Source: Dermanyssus gallinae (taxonomy: Eukaryota > Arthropoda > Arachnida > Mesostigmata > Dermanyssidae). From it: DNA of 64,000 bases. The DNA is taken from the NCBI GenBank assembly GCA_003439945.1, contig QVRM01005202.1:1132001-1196000 (forward strand), read 5' to 3'. Below, in pieces: positions 1 to 13,620 of the stretch; position 1 is the stretch's first letter, and each line of letters opens with the position of its first letter. The position numbers and the translations under genes were made by a program. The notes beneath the pieces were generated by a model, which had not been told where the DNA came from, did not search any database, and saw only the letters and a program-made list of their open reading frames with translations.

Positions 1-258
1 ATGGACCTTAGTCATTGTTTTAACCGCGTTATAGTGATTACGCACAATTTGAACGAGCGGCCACGGCTAGATCGCCGGACGAGATTCTACAAAGTTTCCT
101 TGCACAGCAAAGATCACATAAGGAACGCTTTATTAGAACAATGAGAAAACCTTTATACTCTAGGAAAGGCTTACTACAAGAGAAAACGTATGAAATCTTC
201 CGCTAGAAAACAAAGCAGAAGTATCAGTAATAGTAGTTGTAGTTTTTCTCCCTCATTC

Positions 259-333
<75 letters not shown>

Positions 334-514
334 TGCAGAAAGTTCCAGAATAACTGCGTCAATCGTTGGTCTTTTACAACAGGAATTTGCATTCGTAGTA
401 ACAATGCACATTCTTGTTGTGCAAACCTGGTTCGGACACATGGTCCAGCCGCGCCAATAAATCGAAAGCCTAACGCTTACAATTGGCGGTTTGATGCACG
501 ATAATGTGCCGCAG
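1..514. other. Stretch left of the first recognised exon
   Basis: No exon could be supported here, although the missing signal peptide and first residues of the apolipophorin must lie upstream. The stretch holds a (TA)n tract (259-332). A branch-point-like CTAAC (470-474) lies about 40 bases before the acceptor chosen at 513-514. The reading frame of the first exon stays open back to 461, so the exon could begin slightly earlier. Confidence 0.5.
259..332. repeat. (TA)n microsatellite
   Basis: About 37 TA units with a single interruption near 272. Confidence 0.95.
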
Positions 515-817
515 GTGTACATGGACAATGGCGTCTTGAAGGGCCTGAAGAGTCACCCGCAAGATCCGGCATGGGCTGTCAACGTCAAGCGGGCCGTCAT
601 CTCGATGCTGCAGGCGCCACTCGACGCCCGCGAGGCTTCGGCTGAGGTCACGGAAAACGATATCCTTGGCCAATGCGAAACCTCGTACACGGCTCAGCCC
701 AGCTCCGACGACGAGCAATTTGCGCGAGTCACCAAGACCAAGAAGCTTCTCACCTGCGTAGGTCGCTTCAGGACAACGAACGACATCTTCTTCACACCCT
801 ACTCGGCACCCACTACC
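515..817 (+). CDS. Apolipophorin exon (first in window): N-terminal part of LPD_N
   Basis: Encodes 101 residues beginning [11 protein letters not shown]. It contains the conserved [15 protein letters not shown] segment that matches the lipid-transport N-terminal domain signature (usually NIKRGILS.LQ), then a GQCETSY segment matching the G.CPT.Y motif of the family. The donor is GTAAGT at 818 and ends in phase 0, joining in frame to the exon at 7327. The acceptor at 513-514 has a weak pyrimidine tract, so the start is uncertain by up to about 50 bases. Confidence 0.82.
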
Positions 818-874
818 GTAAGTAAACGCCAACGGGTGCATTGGGTGTACAATACACTTAATCGCGTAAACATA

Positions 875-945
<71 letters not shown>

Positions 946-1565
946 AAGAAACTTAAATTAAGCCAAGTCAGGCTTTGTAGACGGTAACAAATTAAAGGGC
1001 CTTTTGCCAGGTCAGCACCATAACATTCGAACAGACAAAAAAGCAACTTCGAGACAACGGCCTCTATATGTCAGGCTGTCAAAGTGAAAATATCTACACT
1101 TTGTAGAAGAACATCAGCTGCCAATGAACAACAATCAATAGTCAACAATCAACAATGCCCTTTGAGCTGGCGTTTTAAGTATCCCCGCTCCATTCAGTTT
1201 GGTGGTTTTTTTTCTAAGATTGTCCTGCGTATCGCAATTCTCTGAATCTCTGCCGTCCCGCAAGCCAGTAAAGTAAGTACGATTCTGTACGACTTCGCAT
1301 ATCAAATCGTTCGCGGCTACGTCGATCGGACAGCTAAACGAGTTGGATTCTTGACTAAAGAGGGAGGGAGGGCGGTAGGTAGGGAGGGTGTAGATCGCAG
1401 CTAGCGAACGCAGCGAGCTTGCGGTGAATCCTCACCCGAGCTCGCTCGAACAATCGAGAAGAATCAAGAAAAATTATGTTTGCTTGTTTTGAGACGTGTT
1501 GCTGCGTCGAGGAGACAAACAAGCGGGTACAAAGTACCCGAAAGCAAAAAATCTTCATCAACAGC

Positions 1566-1603
<38 letters not shown>

Positions 1604-3187
1604 AGGAAACAAAAGAGAAACATGAAACAGGAAGACCTACAACAACATTCTCCTGTCGCATCCTGCTGATTGGAGACGGGCCAGTTGACTGCCCGCACGC
1701 ATAGATGTCAACTGCAGCAACAACAACACGAACAACAACAGCAGCGGCGGCAACAACCGTTGCATCAGTAACAGTAACTAACAGACCTTGTGTGTCTCTC
1801 TTTCTCTCTGTCTACGCTGTATGTCTACGCTTTGCTAAACTGTTGTCTTGTCTTGTTGATCAAACGGCTCTCGACTCGGATTATTCGGCTTATTCGAGTG
1901 TTGGCAATCTATCGCCGTCACTTTGTTTTTGCGGGCCATAATGATCAGCGTCGCCGTCGTGGTATCGCCTTTCTCCTCGCCGTGATCCGAACGGTGGTCA
2001 TCGTGGTTATTACTAATATTAACACTCGTATTCATATTATTATCATCATTATTATTATTATTATTATTATTGTTACTACTACTCTGTTACTATTACTACT
2101 ACTACTACTACTACTACTGTCATGACCATTATTGACATCACTATTATAAGATGCAGCCCTGTTGTTGCCGTTGTCGGTTTCGGGCTACTGATGCTGCTGC
2201 AGCCAACCGACCGACCCCGTTCTTTATTTATCTATTTATCTACCGTATGTCGCCGCAATGTCAGCGATACCAATACGGTTGGCAAATTTGCGTTACGTGC
2301 GCTATAAGCCGATTCGTCGAGACTCCACTCTTGTTATGGAGTCTATTCCTCTCTCTCTTCCCCCCCCCCGTCTCTCTCGTTCTCTATCTCACACTCTCTC
2401 GCACACACACTCTCACACACACTCTCACACACCCGGACGCTCTCAATCTCAACCCCTCTTCGTACTGCAGCCGAGTAGAGCGAATATATATAAAAAGGAC
2501 ACCCTCACACATAATGTGTGCGTATACGTCAACGAAACGCGATAAGATGCCAGATTAGGTGAGATGAGATGACCAGCGGAGCGGGCTGCAAGGAGGAGAA
2601 ATACGACCGGCCAGACGTCGATCACCGCCAAAATAAGCAACAATTTCCACCACAGTTACGATACGTACCACCACTCATGCTGCTGGCGTTCATACTCTAA
2701 ACTGATGACGATACTCGTGTACAATTCGCGACTCTATCTATTATGACTTCGACTTCTACTGGTAGCCTAGTCTAGTGTTGACTTCACCGCCGATTCTGCG
2801 ATTTGTGCAGCGTCGGGTCTCATCGGGGAGATGTTGGGCGCTCGGTGGATAGACGAGCGACAGACAAGAGGAATAACACCCTCTGACGGATTGATCATTT
2901 GATTGATTGGCTGACGGCCACAAAGGAACAATGACGGAATGCATAGGTGAATGGACGAACCGCCTACCAATGGTGGCGACTCGCCCTTTCTCCCTCTCTA
3001 CTTCTCGTTTTTTCTGTCTGAGTTTGAGACGACTCAGCCGGTCTGAAATCTCCTCGGAATCTCCGTAGATCAATCACCCCGATCCTCGTCTCTAGTCAAT
3101 GTCATTCATTTATTGCCATTGCTATTTCTGATTCCCTATTGTATGCTACTTCTATCCAGTACCAGTAGTGCTCCTACATTTGTAAAA

Positions 3188-3221
<34 letters not shown>

Positions 3222-5940
3222 CGACATTTTTTGGCAATTGAACCGCTTGCGTTCTACTTTGATAAAATAATACTACTATTACTACTCCGCGCGGTACTAC
3301 GAACACGAACTCGATCACGAACAATACACAACCACGACAGATCTTACTACAGCCGGCGATCATCTTATGACTAATGCTACAATCTTCTATTATTACTAGC
3401 GCTGCGATACGATTACCGAATATTGTTCGTATATGGCAGTGGCTACCCATTCTGCCGTAGCCACTGGTCGTCGGTGCGGTTACCATTACGGTTGCTGCTG
3501 CCGCTGGTTCCGTTGTCGATGCTGTTGTCGTTGTTGTTGTCGATGTTGTTGTCGATGTTGTTGTTGCTGCTGTTGCTGCGGCTACTGCGCAAAAGTAGTA
3601 GACCCGTTTCGCGTCATGCCTTCGGGTCGAGTGTGCTGCCCGTTCTCATCGGATAACGTCGCGTTGCGCCTCCTATACCTCCTCCATTCCGGGATACAAA
3701 TTGATTGCGAGTTATTCGCGACGCGGGAAGATTCGGCCGCGTCGAGCGCGTTATGTGATCCAAGGCTCATCTCCTCTGCCGGGCCATCTGCCGTCGTGCT
3801 TGTTTTTGTCGCCGGTGTGGCTGTCTCTATTGCCCCACCACCTCCTGGTACTTCTCTACTCCCCCTTCTCCTCTTCCTCCTCCTCCTCCTCCTCCTTGAC
3901 CATCATCACAAGTCCGTCATCACAACAACAGATCGTCCACGAGAGCGATTCGAGGCGCGTATGGACGTACCGCGACAACGGAGCCGCAAGAAGCCGACTG
4001 CCGATGCTGGCCAGAATAGAACTAGGGCTGGATATACAATATGCCGATGTCTGACTGTCACAAAGATGGATCCGCTGCCGATGACACTGGTAAATGGACC
4101 GTCCATCGATGGATAAATGGGCGTTTTATTGATTGGGTAAATTGATGGTGTATTGACGGGTAAGTAGTGGTTTGTTCATGAATGATGGACACATTGATGG
4201 TCCACTGATGATGGGTGAATTGATGGTCCGCCAATGATGGGTGTACTGATGGTCCACCGATGATTGGTGAATCGATCGTCTATTGATTGATTGATGGCAA
4301 ATATAAATCGAAGGCGACAATATCGACGCGTTCCCGAGGTGGCCAACGGCAGACGTCTCAGCTTGGCATCAAGCAAAACCGTGCACTGATGACAATGACA
4401 ACGGTGGTGAAGATAATGATGATTATGATGATCATGCTGATGACCTTTACTTATAATGCTGACTGAGTATTGAGGATTATGGGCTGGCAGGGTAAAAAGC
4501 AAAAGGTGGACTTGACTCAGACGAGCGCTGGGAGCGGACAGCGGCGGGAACTTCTTGCCTTTGCTACATGCGGTCCGACGCCCGACAACAGCAGTAGCAG
4601 CAGCAGCAGCAGCGGAGGAGGCAATAGTGGCAGGAGAAGTACTTCTCAGCTTCGTTGTCCTTTGCTACTACGTACTGCATTGCTACACTGGCATCGTGCG
4701 AGTCGACAAACTCGCGAAAGACGCGAGCTGCTAGCTCGAGCGCAAGGCAAGCAGCGGAGGAGCGGACCTCAAGGACTGCGCCCGGAAGTACGCCATTTAC
4801 TCAAACGCATGAATGACTTTTTAAAGGACACACTTCGAGATCGTCGTCTATCTTCCCCCCTTCTCTCTCTGTATATCCCGATCTCTTTCCTTGTCACGAG
4901 TTCCTACTCCCTTTGTCTGTCCGCTTTTCGAGCCCGCTCTTTCTTTCGCGGTCACTAGTTTCCTGGAGCGCTCCGAGATTCTTCTTCTTCTTCTGCTCCT
5001 GCTGCCTTTTCTTTTTCTTGTCCTCTGGACTCGACTCGACCCCTTATTCATCTGGGCAGTATCTGTCCGTCTGTTTAGAGTCGAAGCACTCTCTGTCGAA
5101 CCCATCGTGTGTCACTCAATGTTCTTCGTCATCGAGACGTTGGTCGTTTTGCCGTTCGTCGTTTGTCCTCGAACAGCTTTTTTTTTATAGCCGTGTGCAT
5201 GTCCCTCTTGCTTATTCTTATTTTTCTTCTTCCTCCCAGCACGCACCGCCTGCTTCTCTGAGGTCGGGCCTTTTCTTTCGTTGAGGTTTTCCTCCTTGGC
5301 ATTTGGCTCCCCCCTCCTCCTCTTCCTCTCCTTTTATCGCTCTATGAAGACTCTCTATTTCCTCGGTCTGGTCGGTTGCCCTCTTTGCCCCCCTCTCTGC
5401 CTCTCTTTCTAACTCGCCTCTGTTTTGTCCGTCTCTCTGTATCTCTCATGGCAGCGGCCGCACAGTATAGTTCGCAATTCCGGCGTGCAGTTCGAGTCAC
5501 TGGGCTCAATATAATGTGGTAGAGTGGAAACTTGCCACTCCACATCTCCGCTCAGGCCAATCCCTCTCACAGAGGTCCAAGCCTCAAGGGCGGCCACTAA
5601 TGTCCAAAAGTGTCGTAGCATCGGCTGGCCCGACGTGCCCGGCGAAACGAGGACTTCGGGCGCTGCGCCTTTGGCGGTCCACTCGTTGCCTGCGCGCTCA
5701 ATGCGTGGCGGGCGAACAGACACATAGATAGTCTGGCAAAGGCGATAGTCGACCCAATGTCTTGAGTCAGCGCGTGCCACCAGCCCTGAGACCCCCCCCC
5801 CCCTGCGCTTCCTCATCTTTTCCCCTTTAACAGTCGAACGGTTTAGAAACGCAGCAGTAGCAGGAAGTGTGTTATTACAAGTACTGGAGCTCGGGACGAG
5901 GAATGCATGCGGTCGCGTACAAATGGAATCGACAGCACAG

Positions 5941-5976
<36 letters not shown>

Positions 5977-8900
5977 AGAGTGGGAGAGAGAAAGAGAGAG
6001 AGAATGTACACTAGATTAAATTGGCAGCCCTATTTTATTCTCCTACTGCAGTGCTTTGGACAAATGACTATGTGCAGTGATTGTCCTTGAGATAATGTCG
6101 AGAAGAAGACACATTTAGCACTGGTTAATATTGCAACAAAGTATAAATGACCTCTTCTCTTCCTAGAAGAGGTTTCTGCATAGTACATTAAACTGTTGTG
6201 ACAATAGGTTTCACTTTATTAATTACACGTTCATCTACTGCTACATACAAGATTTAAATGAATTCCACCCGAAAAGCGGCATATTGGCGTTCTGAGGCCA
6301 CCCACACACGCCGCGGCACACTACAAGGCCAGCCTGCAGGTCGCTTGGGCAGCGGTATGACAAACAATTGAATACTTAAGCGGCGCAACATTTGCTGATG
6401 CGATGACAATTGCATACCGAAAGCTGACAACGGGCTCCAATAAAGACATCACCGCTACCTCTTACTCAATCTCCACCTTCGCGAAAAATAGACTCATCCG
6501 ATTCTTGTGTTGGCTACCATCGTAACGTGATCGTTTTCATCATTATGATAATTATTATTACTATCAGGATCGTCGTAATCGTCGTCATTGTTGCGTCTCA
6601 TGTCGAACAAAATTGATACAGATGCGTAAGCGTTGCCGACGACTTGCAAAAATTGACAAAATTCATGAACAAAATCTGTCAGAGTTTATAACGTAAACCT
6701 TGTTAGGCGTGCTTGACGGCCGCCGGGATCGGGTTAACTAGATAAACTCAGTTAGCGGCATACCCGTACGACATCAGACAGACCAAGTTAGAGCCGACGA
6801 GATCGTGAGATCAAGACCACATCATGACACCACTGGACGGTCACTGACATCAGATACACCGCGGCTTGGCATCGGTTAGGATCCAACGCTGAACTGTCCA
6901 TAAACGACGACACGAAAAGGACGAGGTGTAGCGTATCTACTGGTCGGTTGAAAGCGATGATCATAAACTCTCGCACACAGTCCAGACGTCGAAATGTGCC
7001 AACAACCACATCTTCGTATCCACATTTGCACTGGCATACACACTTAACGCACAGTCATGGGTTTACTATTTTTTGGAGAAAAACAGTAAACTTATTACTA
7101 AACGCACATAGGCTTGTTATCAAGGGTTAAAAAGTGTGTGTAAATACACATAGATTCTGAATACTGTGTAGACACAGTATTCAGAATCCATGTGTAGACA
7201 CAGTATTTAGAATCCATGTGTAGACACAGTATTCAGAATGGTCGAACGCGAATGGTCGCCACTTGGTCAGCTGCCGGCATGACGCAAATTCCGCACACTT
7301 TATGAACCGTTTTGTCGCGTTTACAGGAGATCCGCACACTGCCTCTGGCCTCGGGCACCTACATCTGTCACCAGGTTCTGAGCAAGAACAACGGTGTCCT
7401 TCGAAAGGCAGAATGCCAACAGAAAGAGAAGCTCTATCTGTCGCAGCAGGCTTCGTCGAAGCCCGGCGTCATCTCTGTGGTGACGGGCGAGTCTTCGATC
7501 GAACTGATCCGCGAGGAGGCGACCGCCGAGCCCGTCCACTCGATCGACTTCCGAAAGGCCTCGCTCGTGTTCGACCACCGCTACGCCGGCCAACACTCGG
7601 CCGAATCGCTTGTGCTCGCCGTCAATCGATACTGTGAGGCTATGCGCGACGATGTCCGGCCCGACACCGGCAAGCTCTACCACAACATCATTAGCTCGAT
7701 GCGCAGCGCGTCGTACGACAAGATCCTCGGCGTCTACCGGATGCTAGACTCGCGACCCTGCGACACGGGCCGACTGAAGAGCGGCTTCCTTCAGGCTCTC
7801 GGCATGGCGGGCACCCCCGACGCCGTCCGCATGATGGCGCAGTTCATCGAGAACGGCGAACAGCGCGAGTACGAAAAGCGGTGGCTGGCGTCGCTGGCCT
7901 ACCTGACGACGCCCACCGCCGAAATGATCAACGCGTTCGTGCCCGTCGTGCAGAAGGCCGACGCCAGCGATCCCAAGCGTATCCTGCTGCCCGTGTCGGC
8001 GATGGCGAACACTTTCTGCAAGGTGTACGGCGACGACTGTGAGCACGTGCCGGCCGTGCACCGTTTGCTCACCGCGCTCGTGCACAAGCTGCAGGCCGAC
8101 TGCTCCGGCGAACGGGCGAACGTCGTCGCCGCTCTCAAGGCGCTCGGCAATCTGGGCGTCGTCGGCGAGCACGCCGCCTCGATCCTGAAGTGCATGAAGC
8201 ACGACGCCACCGATCTGCGCCTCTACACGCTGGCGGCCTTCCGCAAAGTCTGCCAGCCGCAGCTGACGCAGCAGATGCTGGCCATCTACGCCGATCAGGC
8301 AGAGGACTCCGAGGTCCGCATTGCCGCCTATCTGAACGCCATTCGCTGCGCTGACTTCACGACGCTGAGCAAGATCGTGCAGGTGTACGAACACGAAAAG
8401 ACTCGCCAAGGTAAGTTTCAGCAAGCGCGTTCCGGCCAGCTTGTTCATCTCATGCGTACGTGATGTCCCAATAGTCGAGATATCTATGTCAGTAATGCGT
8501 CGCCTATATATGCATAGCGACGCGCGTGGTGGTTACAACCGGCGCACCGGCGCGTGTGAACGTCAAAACGTTTTCTGGCTGACCCTTAGCCAAGAATTTA
8601 CGTCGTCCACGGGACAGCGCTTCTCGCATTGTTCATTCATAGACGGACGTCCATAGTTACATACAAATGTGCAACGGTGGGGCTGGCTCGAACCCGCGCA
8701 CCTATGTATTGGCTCCTTCGGTCGCGAGGCGTAGGCAAATGCACCCTCCACGCTACCACCGGGCTCGACTGCGTGTGAATGTCTGTCCCATATCGAGATA
8801 ACATATCCTATCTGCGTTGTTTCTGTTCCCATTACAGTTGGATCGTTTGTCTACTCGCATCTGAAGAGCGTGCACGACTCGCACTGCCCACTCAAGGCGG

Positions 8901-11900
8901 CCCTCAAGCAGCTCATTGCTTCGTTCCCGATCTCGTCGAAATTCTCGAACGACCCCACAATGTTCTCTCAGCACTACGAGTTCTCCAAGTTCTTCGATGC
9001 GGCCAACATTGGCGCAGAGGCTGACGCGTCTCTTGTTTTCTCACCAAAATCGTTCCTACCGCGGTCGGCTGTGCTCAATCTGACGGCTAACGTCTTCTCT
9101 CATTCGATCAACTTGCTCGAGGTAAGCACGTCAAATTCTTTCTTTTTAGTAGCCCATTCTGTTCACGTCAAAGCAGTGCCGTGTCGCAGCAGACAAGTAC
9201 GTGCCTAATGAATAAGGCCGTGCGTCGTTAACTAGCTTAAGCAATCGCTCGCGGTAAAACGAAGCCCCAAAACTAACGTTGTCGCGCGGTGAATACTTGC
9301 AGATCGGGGGTCGTGTTGAAGGCCTCGAAAGAATCCTGGAGCAGCTGATGGGCCCACGTTCATCGGGCGGCGGAAAGATCCGGACCACCGATCTCAGCCG
9401 CTCACGGAGAGCTACCGCGGAAGACACAGACGTAGAGCAGTTCGACAACGAGGTCAAGATTGATGATGCGTCCGAAAAGATGTCGTTCTTCGTCAACGTG
9501 TTCGGCAACGAAATTAACTTTGTCGAGTTTAACTCGGTGAAAGACCTAGGCATGCAGATGATGAGCTCGGCGATGGGCGTGATGCGCTGGCACCCGGCCA
9601 ACCTCCTCAAAGAGGCCACAATGAAGGGCGAACTCGACATTGCAAAGGACGTTGTTCTTGCCGACAACCGTGTGACAGGCGCAACCATCTCTGGTGTCGG
9701 CCTTGTGGCCGATGTTCGCGCTGTTTCGAACGTTATACTAAAGGCTTCCGCTCCCGCTCAGTCCAACAACGCGGTGATGAAGGCTACACTTGAGCCTAGC
9801 GCCGTGATTCAAATCGACGCTTCATTGACGCTCGATGCTGGTCTGTTCCGTCACGGAGCTCGTCTCGCTACCACGATTCATACGTCTTCCGTTGTGGATG
9901 TTATGGTTGTCAAGAGCGACAGTGAGTTCAAATTCCGCTTTAACACGCCCCGCGAGAAGATCGAACTGCTAAATGCCCGCTCCGACGTCTTCGTCATTCA
10001 CGGGGATTACGAAACCGTCGTTGAGCCTGAAAAGACTCGCAGCCTTGATGGCTGCACAATTCAGCTTCCCGAGATCATCGGTATGAAGGCCTGCATCACT
10101 GGCACTGTTCCCAAGCCATGGTATCTGGCAGGCAGGGGCTTTGTTAAACCGTTCGACGTGGCGATCACCCTAGACAAGACCGATAAGACCATGAACGGCA
10201 TTGAGGTGAGCGCCAAGAGGACGCCCGAAAGCTTCGCCCTCACATTTGATACTCCTGGATCTACTATCGATCGCAAGCACGAACTCATTGTTGAGAAACT
10301 AACTGATGACATCGGTGTCTCGGCCAGGTGGCAGTGCCCACATAAGGCTATCGAATTGGAGGCGGCGATCGTTCGAGGAAAAGTGGATAAGGAGCTTCGT
10401 CTTAGTGCCGCCATTAAGGAAAAGCACACGGCTAAAATTGACAACTACGCTTTTAGGGCAATGTACCTGGATGCCTCGTCGGTCCTGCTTAAGGCTGAGC
10501 ATCCCCAACTTGTTGAACCTGCCACACTCACAATCGTAAAAACCGGAACCGCCATTGACGTTAAGAGTAACTATCCTGCCGAGAAGCCTCTGCATATTCA
10601 GGCTGCAATCTCCGAGACAGAGGCCGGAGATTCTCTAGAGGCTACTCTGTCCGTCAAGGGACTCGATGCAACGGGCAAGATCACTGTTCTTGCCGTAAGA
10701 GAACTTTTCAATGCTAAGCTGAACACGGAATACACTCTTCAGAACCAAGAGCCTGTTAAAATGTCTTATGATCTGAAGATTACCGGACTTAGCACATCAG
10801 ACGGGTACCACTTCAACGGGCTGTCCACATGGAAGTCCACCTGTCATCCCCACTACAACAATCGCTTGACCTTTGACGTCCAGGCCGCTGGCGACAACCG
10901 CAAGCATAAGGCGCAAGTATGGTGGGGAGGCGAATTTCTCGACGAAAGCAAAACCATCCGACTCAACTTTGATTCAAAGAAAAAGGGCAACTTCGGCTCT
11001 GGCAGTACAAGCATTATCCAGATCTTCACCCAAGCCTTCTCGCCTGCATTTGGCCTCAACTGGGAGGCAAAGTATAATGGCAAGCTTGATCTTCAACGGA
11101 CACCCCGCATCACATCTGAGCTATTCGTAACGTCGAACCAAGATACCGTTGTCAAGTTTGACTTTGTCTTCGACCGTCAAGAAGGCAAGACGGCTACACG
11201 TGTAACGTTGGTTGCTCCGCAAACCCAGCTAAGCTTCAACGACAACTCCGAAGAGATAAGCAAGGGCACATACAAGGGGATCACTGATATCGAGTGGGGC
11301 TCCGAAGGCAAGAAGCTCAGCATTGACTACACAGGCAAGCTGATGAACGACGGAAATCATCAACTGGCGTTCGAACTTCGCGCACCTGGAATGAAACCCG
11401 TACAGCATCGTCACCTGGTCAGAATTGCAAGGGATGTCACCCTGCAAACGGAAACTATGATCGACGGAAAAGAGTACATCGTGTTCGACCTTAAGAAGGA
11501 GGATAATTCGCTAGCCTTCAACTTTGTCGGTAAAAAGCTCAGAATCAACTACGCTCGCGAAGTTAAAGGAAAGACTGTGGACGTCAAGCTCGACCTCAAG
11601 TCGACTGTCGTGTATACCCGCCCGATCCGTGTCGTCATTCACAAGGACTCACCCGGCAGTAAGTATAAACTATATGCGTGTTTATTATAAGGCTCATTGT
11701 GATTTCGCTTCGATAGCTTAGTGGTGGCTAATACCTTCAAACGCAACAGTGGAATAACCAAACAATCTACGTTGTTTTTTGTCACATTGCAGAGCGAACG
11801 CATCATCTCAGCGTCGATTTCTTGTGGGACGCCGAAGCTAACCCGGACCGAAAGCTTAGCGTTGTCCTGAACACAGATCGCGAGAACGGAATTAAGACAG

Positions 11901-13545
11901 ACGTGACGTTCGAGGTTGCAAACCTAATCCACTTTAGTTACAAGGGCGACTACGCAAAGGACTTCATCCGCGGCCCGAACCGGGCCGAGCTCGCTCTGAA
12001 GGGTCCGAAATTCGAAACTCGCCAGCTGGTTGTCGCGTACTCGTCGGCACTGAAAGGCGAAGCTTCTCTTACCTATTCGATTGGCGGTAAACCGATGCTC
12101 GAAGCCAAGGCCGGCAACGACGTTTCCGCCGAACGAAAGTACTACTACTTGATCGTGAGCGGCGTCGTTAACCGAAAGTACACGCTTACTCTTGAGCCCA
12201 ACACCATTACGATCGTGTGGGACCGCAACGGCAGAATATTCCAACTGGTCGCCGAAAACCATTCGGTCTTGAAGCAGGGTGTCGTCGACTACAGGATTAA
12301 CCTCAAAACGCCCTTCGAGAAGTTTGCCTCGCAGGAGCTGACAGTCAAGGGAACAGTAGCTGAGGGCAACGTCAATCTCAACGTGAACTTCCAGTCGAAC
12401 AGCGGACGAAAGTACAACTTCGTGGTGAAGGGTACCATGCCAGCACCCCGCGTAGGCGACCTTGAGATTCTCATTGAGACAAACGACGAGAAATTTGGAA
12501 CAGGAAAAGCTCATCTGAAGTACAACCTCAGCAGCCTGAACGCCTACGACATCGCACTCGTTGTCGAGACCGACAACAACAAGGTGCTCGAGCTCGACGT
12601 CAAGGTGACGGGAACGAGCTTCTTCAACCGCCAGGGCGAGCTTAAGTTCAACTCGAAGTGGACTCCGTCGTACGTCGTCAGCGTCAAGCGTGTCGGCGAA
12701 GCCGATAAGTTTACAAGCGACCTGAACGTAAGCAAAGACGGCACCGAGGGTTACATCTCGTCGCATTCCGAGTTCAGCAATAGCGGCGGAAAGACCGTGT
12801 TCCTACTGCGGTCGCACAGCGCGCTCAGCGGCGACGTCGAGCTCGACTTCGAGAAGACGACGCTGCCCGGCGACAACCACCGCACGTACAAGCTGCACGT
12901 CAAGAGGAACGGCCGCGAACTGAAGGCCGACGCCGAAACGCAACGCACCGACGGCTACAAGCTGACGTCGGTGAACGTGTGCCGCACGCCGCTCGACTCG
13001 GACTGTGTCAGTGTGACGGTCAAACGAAACGTGGTCGACTTCAACCTGTTCCGCAACAACGAGCTCAACGTCAAGGTTCACCGCAAGCCCGACGTCACGT
13101 TCGAGGTCGACTCGCGCCTCTTCGTGCCCGAGGACTTCCAGAGGACGCATCTGCGTCTCGTCGGCGCCATCAACGAGTGCAAGCTCGGCACCGAGTTCCG
13201 ATGCGACCACACCGACACTCTTTCCGAGCAGAGCCTGCGGGGCTACGTGATCGAGCGCGAGCTGCTCGTCACCCGCTTCAGCGAAAAGACCGACAAAGTG
13301 GTCGACATTCGGTACACGGCCGCATTCGACGCCAAGAGCAGCGAGAGACTCGAACTGTCCTACCGTCGCGAATACAACGATCACGGCTACACGAGCAACG
13401 CCAAGCTCAGCCATCCGAAGATGCGCACAGTAAGTGATACTGAAGTGATTTCTGCTGAAGGGGCGCACGCTTGCTATATATATTTATATATATATATGTA
13501 TATATATAGTTTGATATAGTTTGATTACACTGTTTGACGCATATG

Positions 13546-13620
<75 letters not shown>

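Larger units (their letters stand above)
818..7326. other. Large apolipophorin intron, gene-free low-complexity DNA
   Basis: 6.5-kb intron between two in-phase exons. It contains (TA)n tracts, CAA/ATT/TAC/GTT trinucleotide runs, a strongly pyrimidine-rich block (4848-5440) and two minisatellites. No conserved coding sequence was found on either strand. Open frames such as those at 3433-4116 are translations of the simple repeats. Confidence 0.75.
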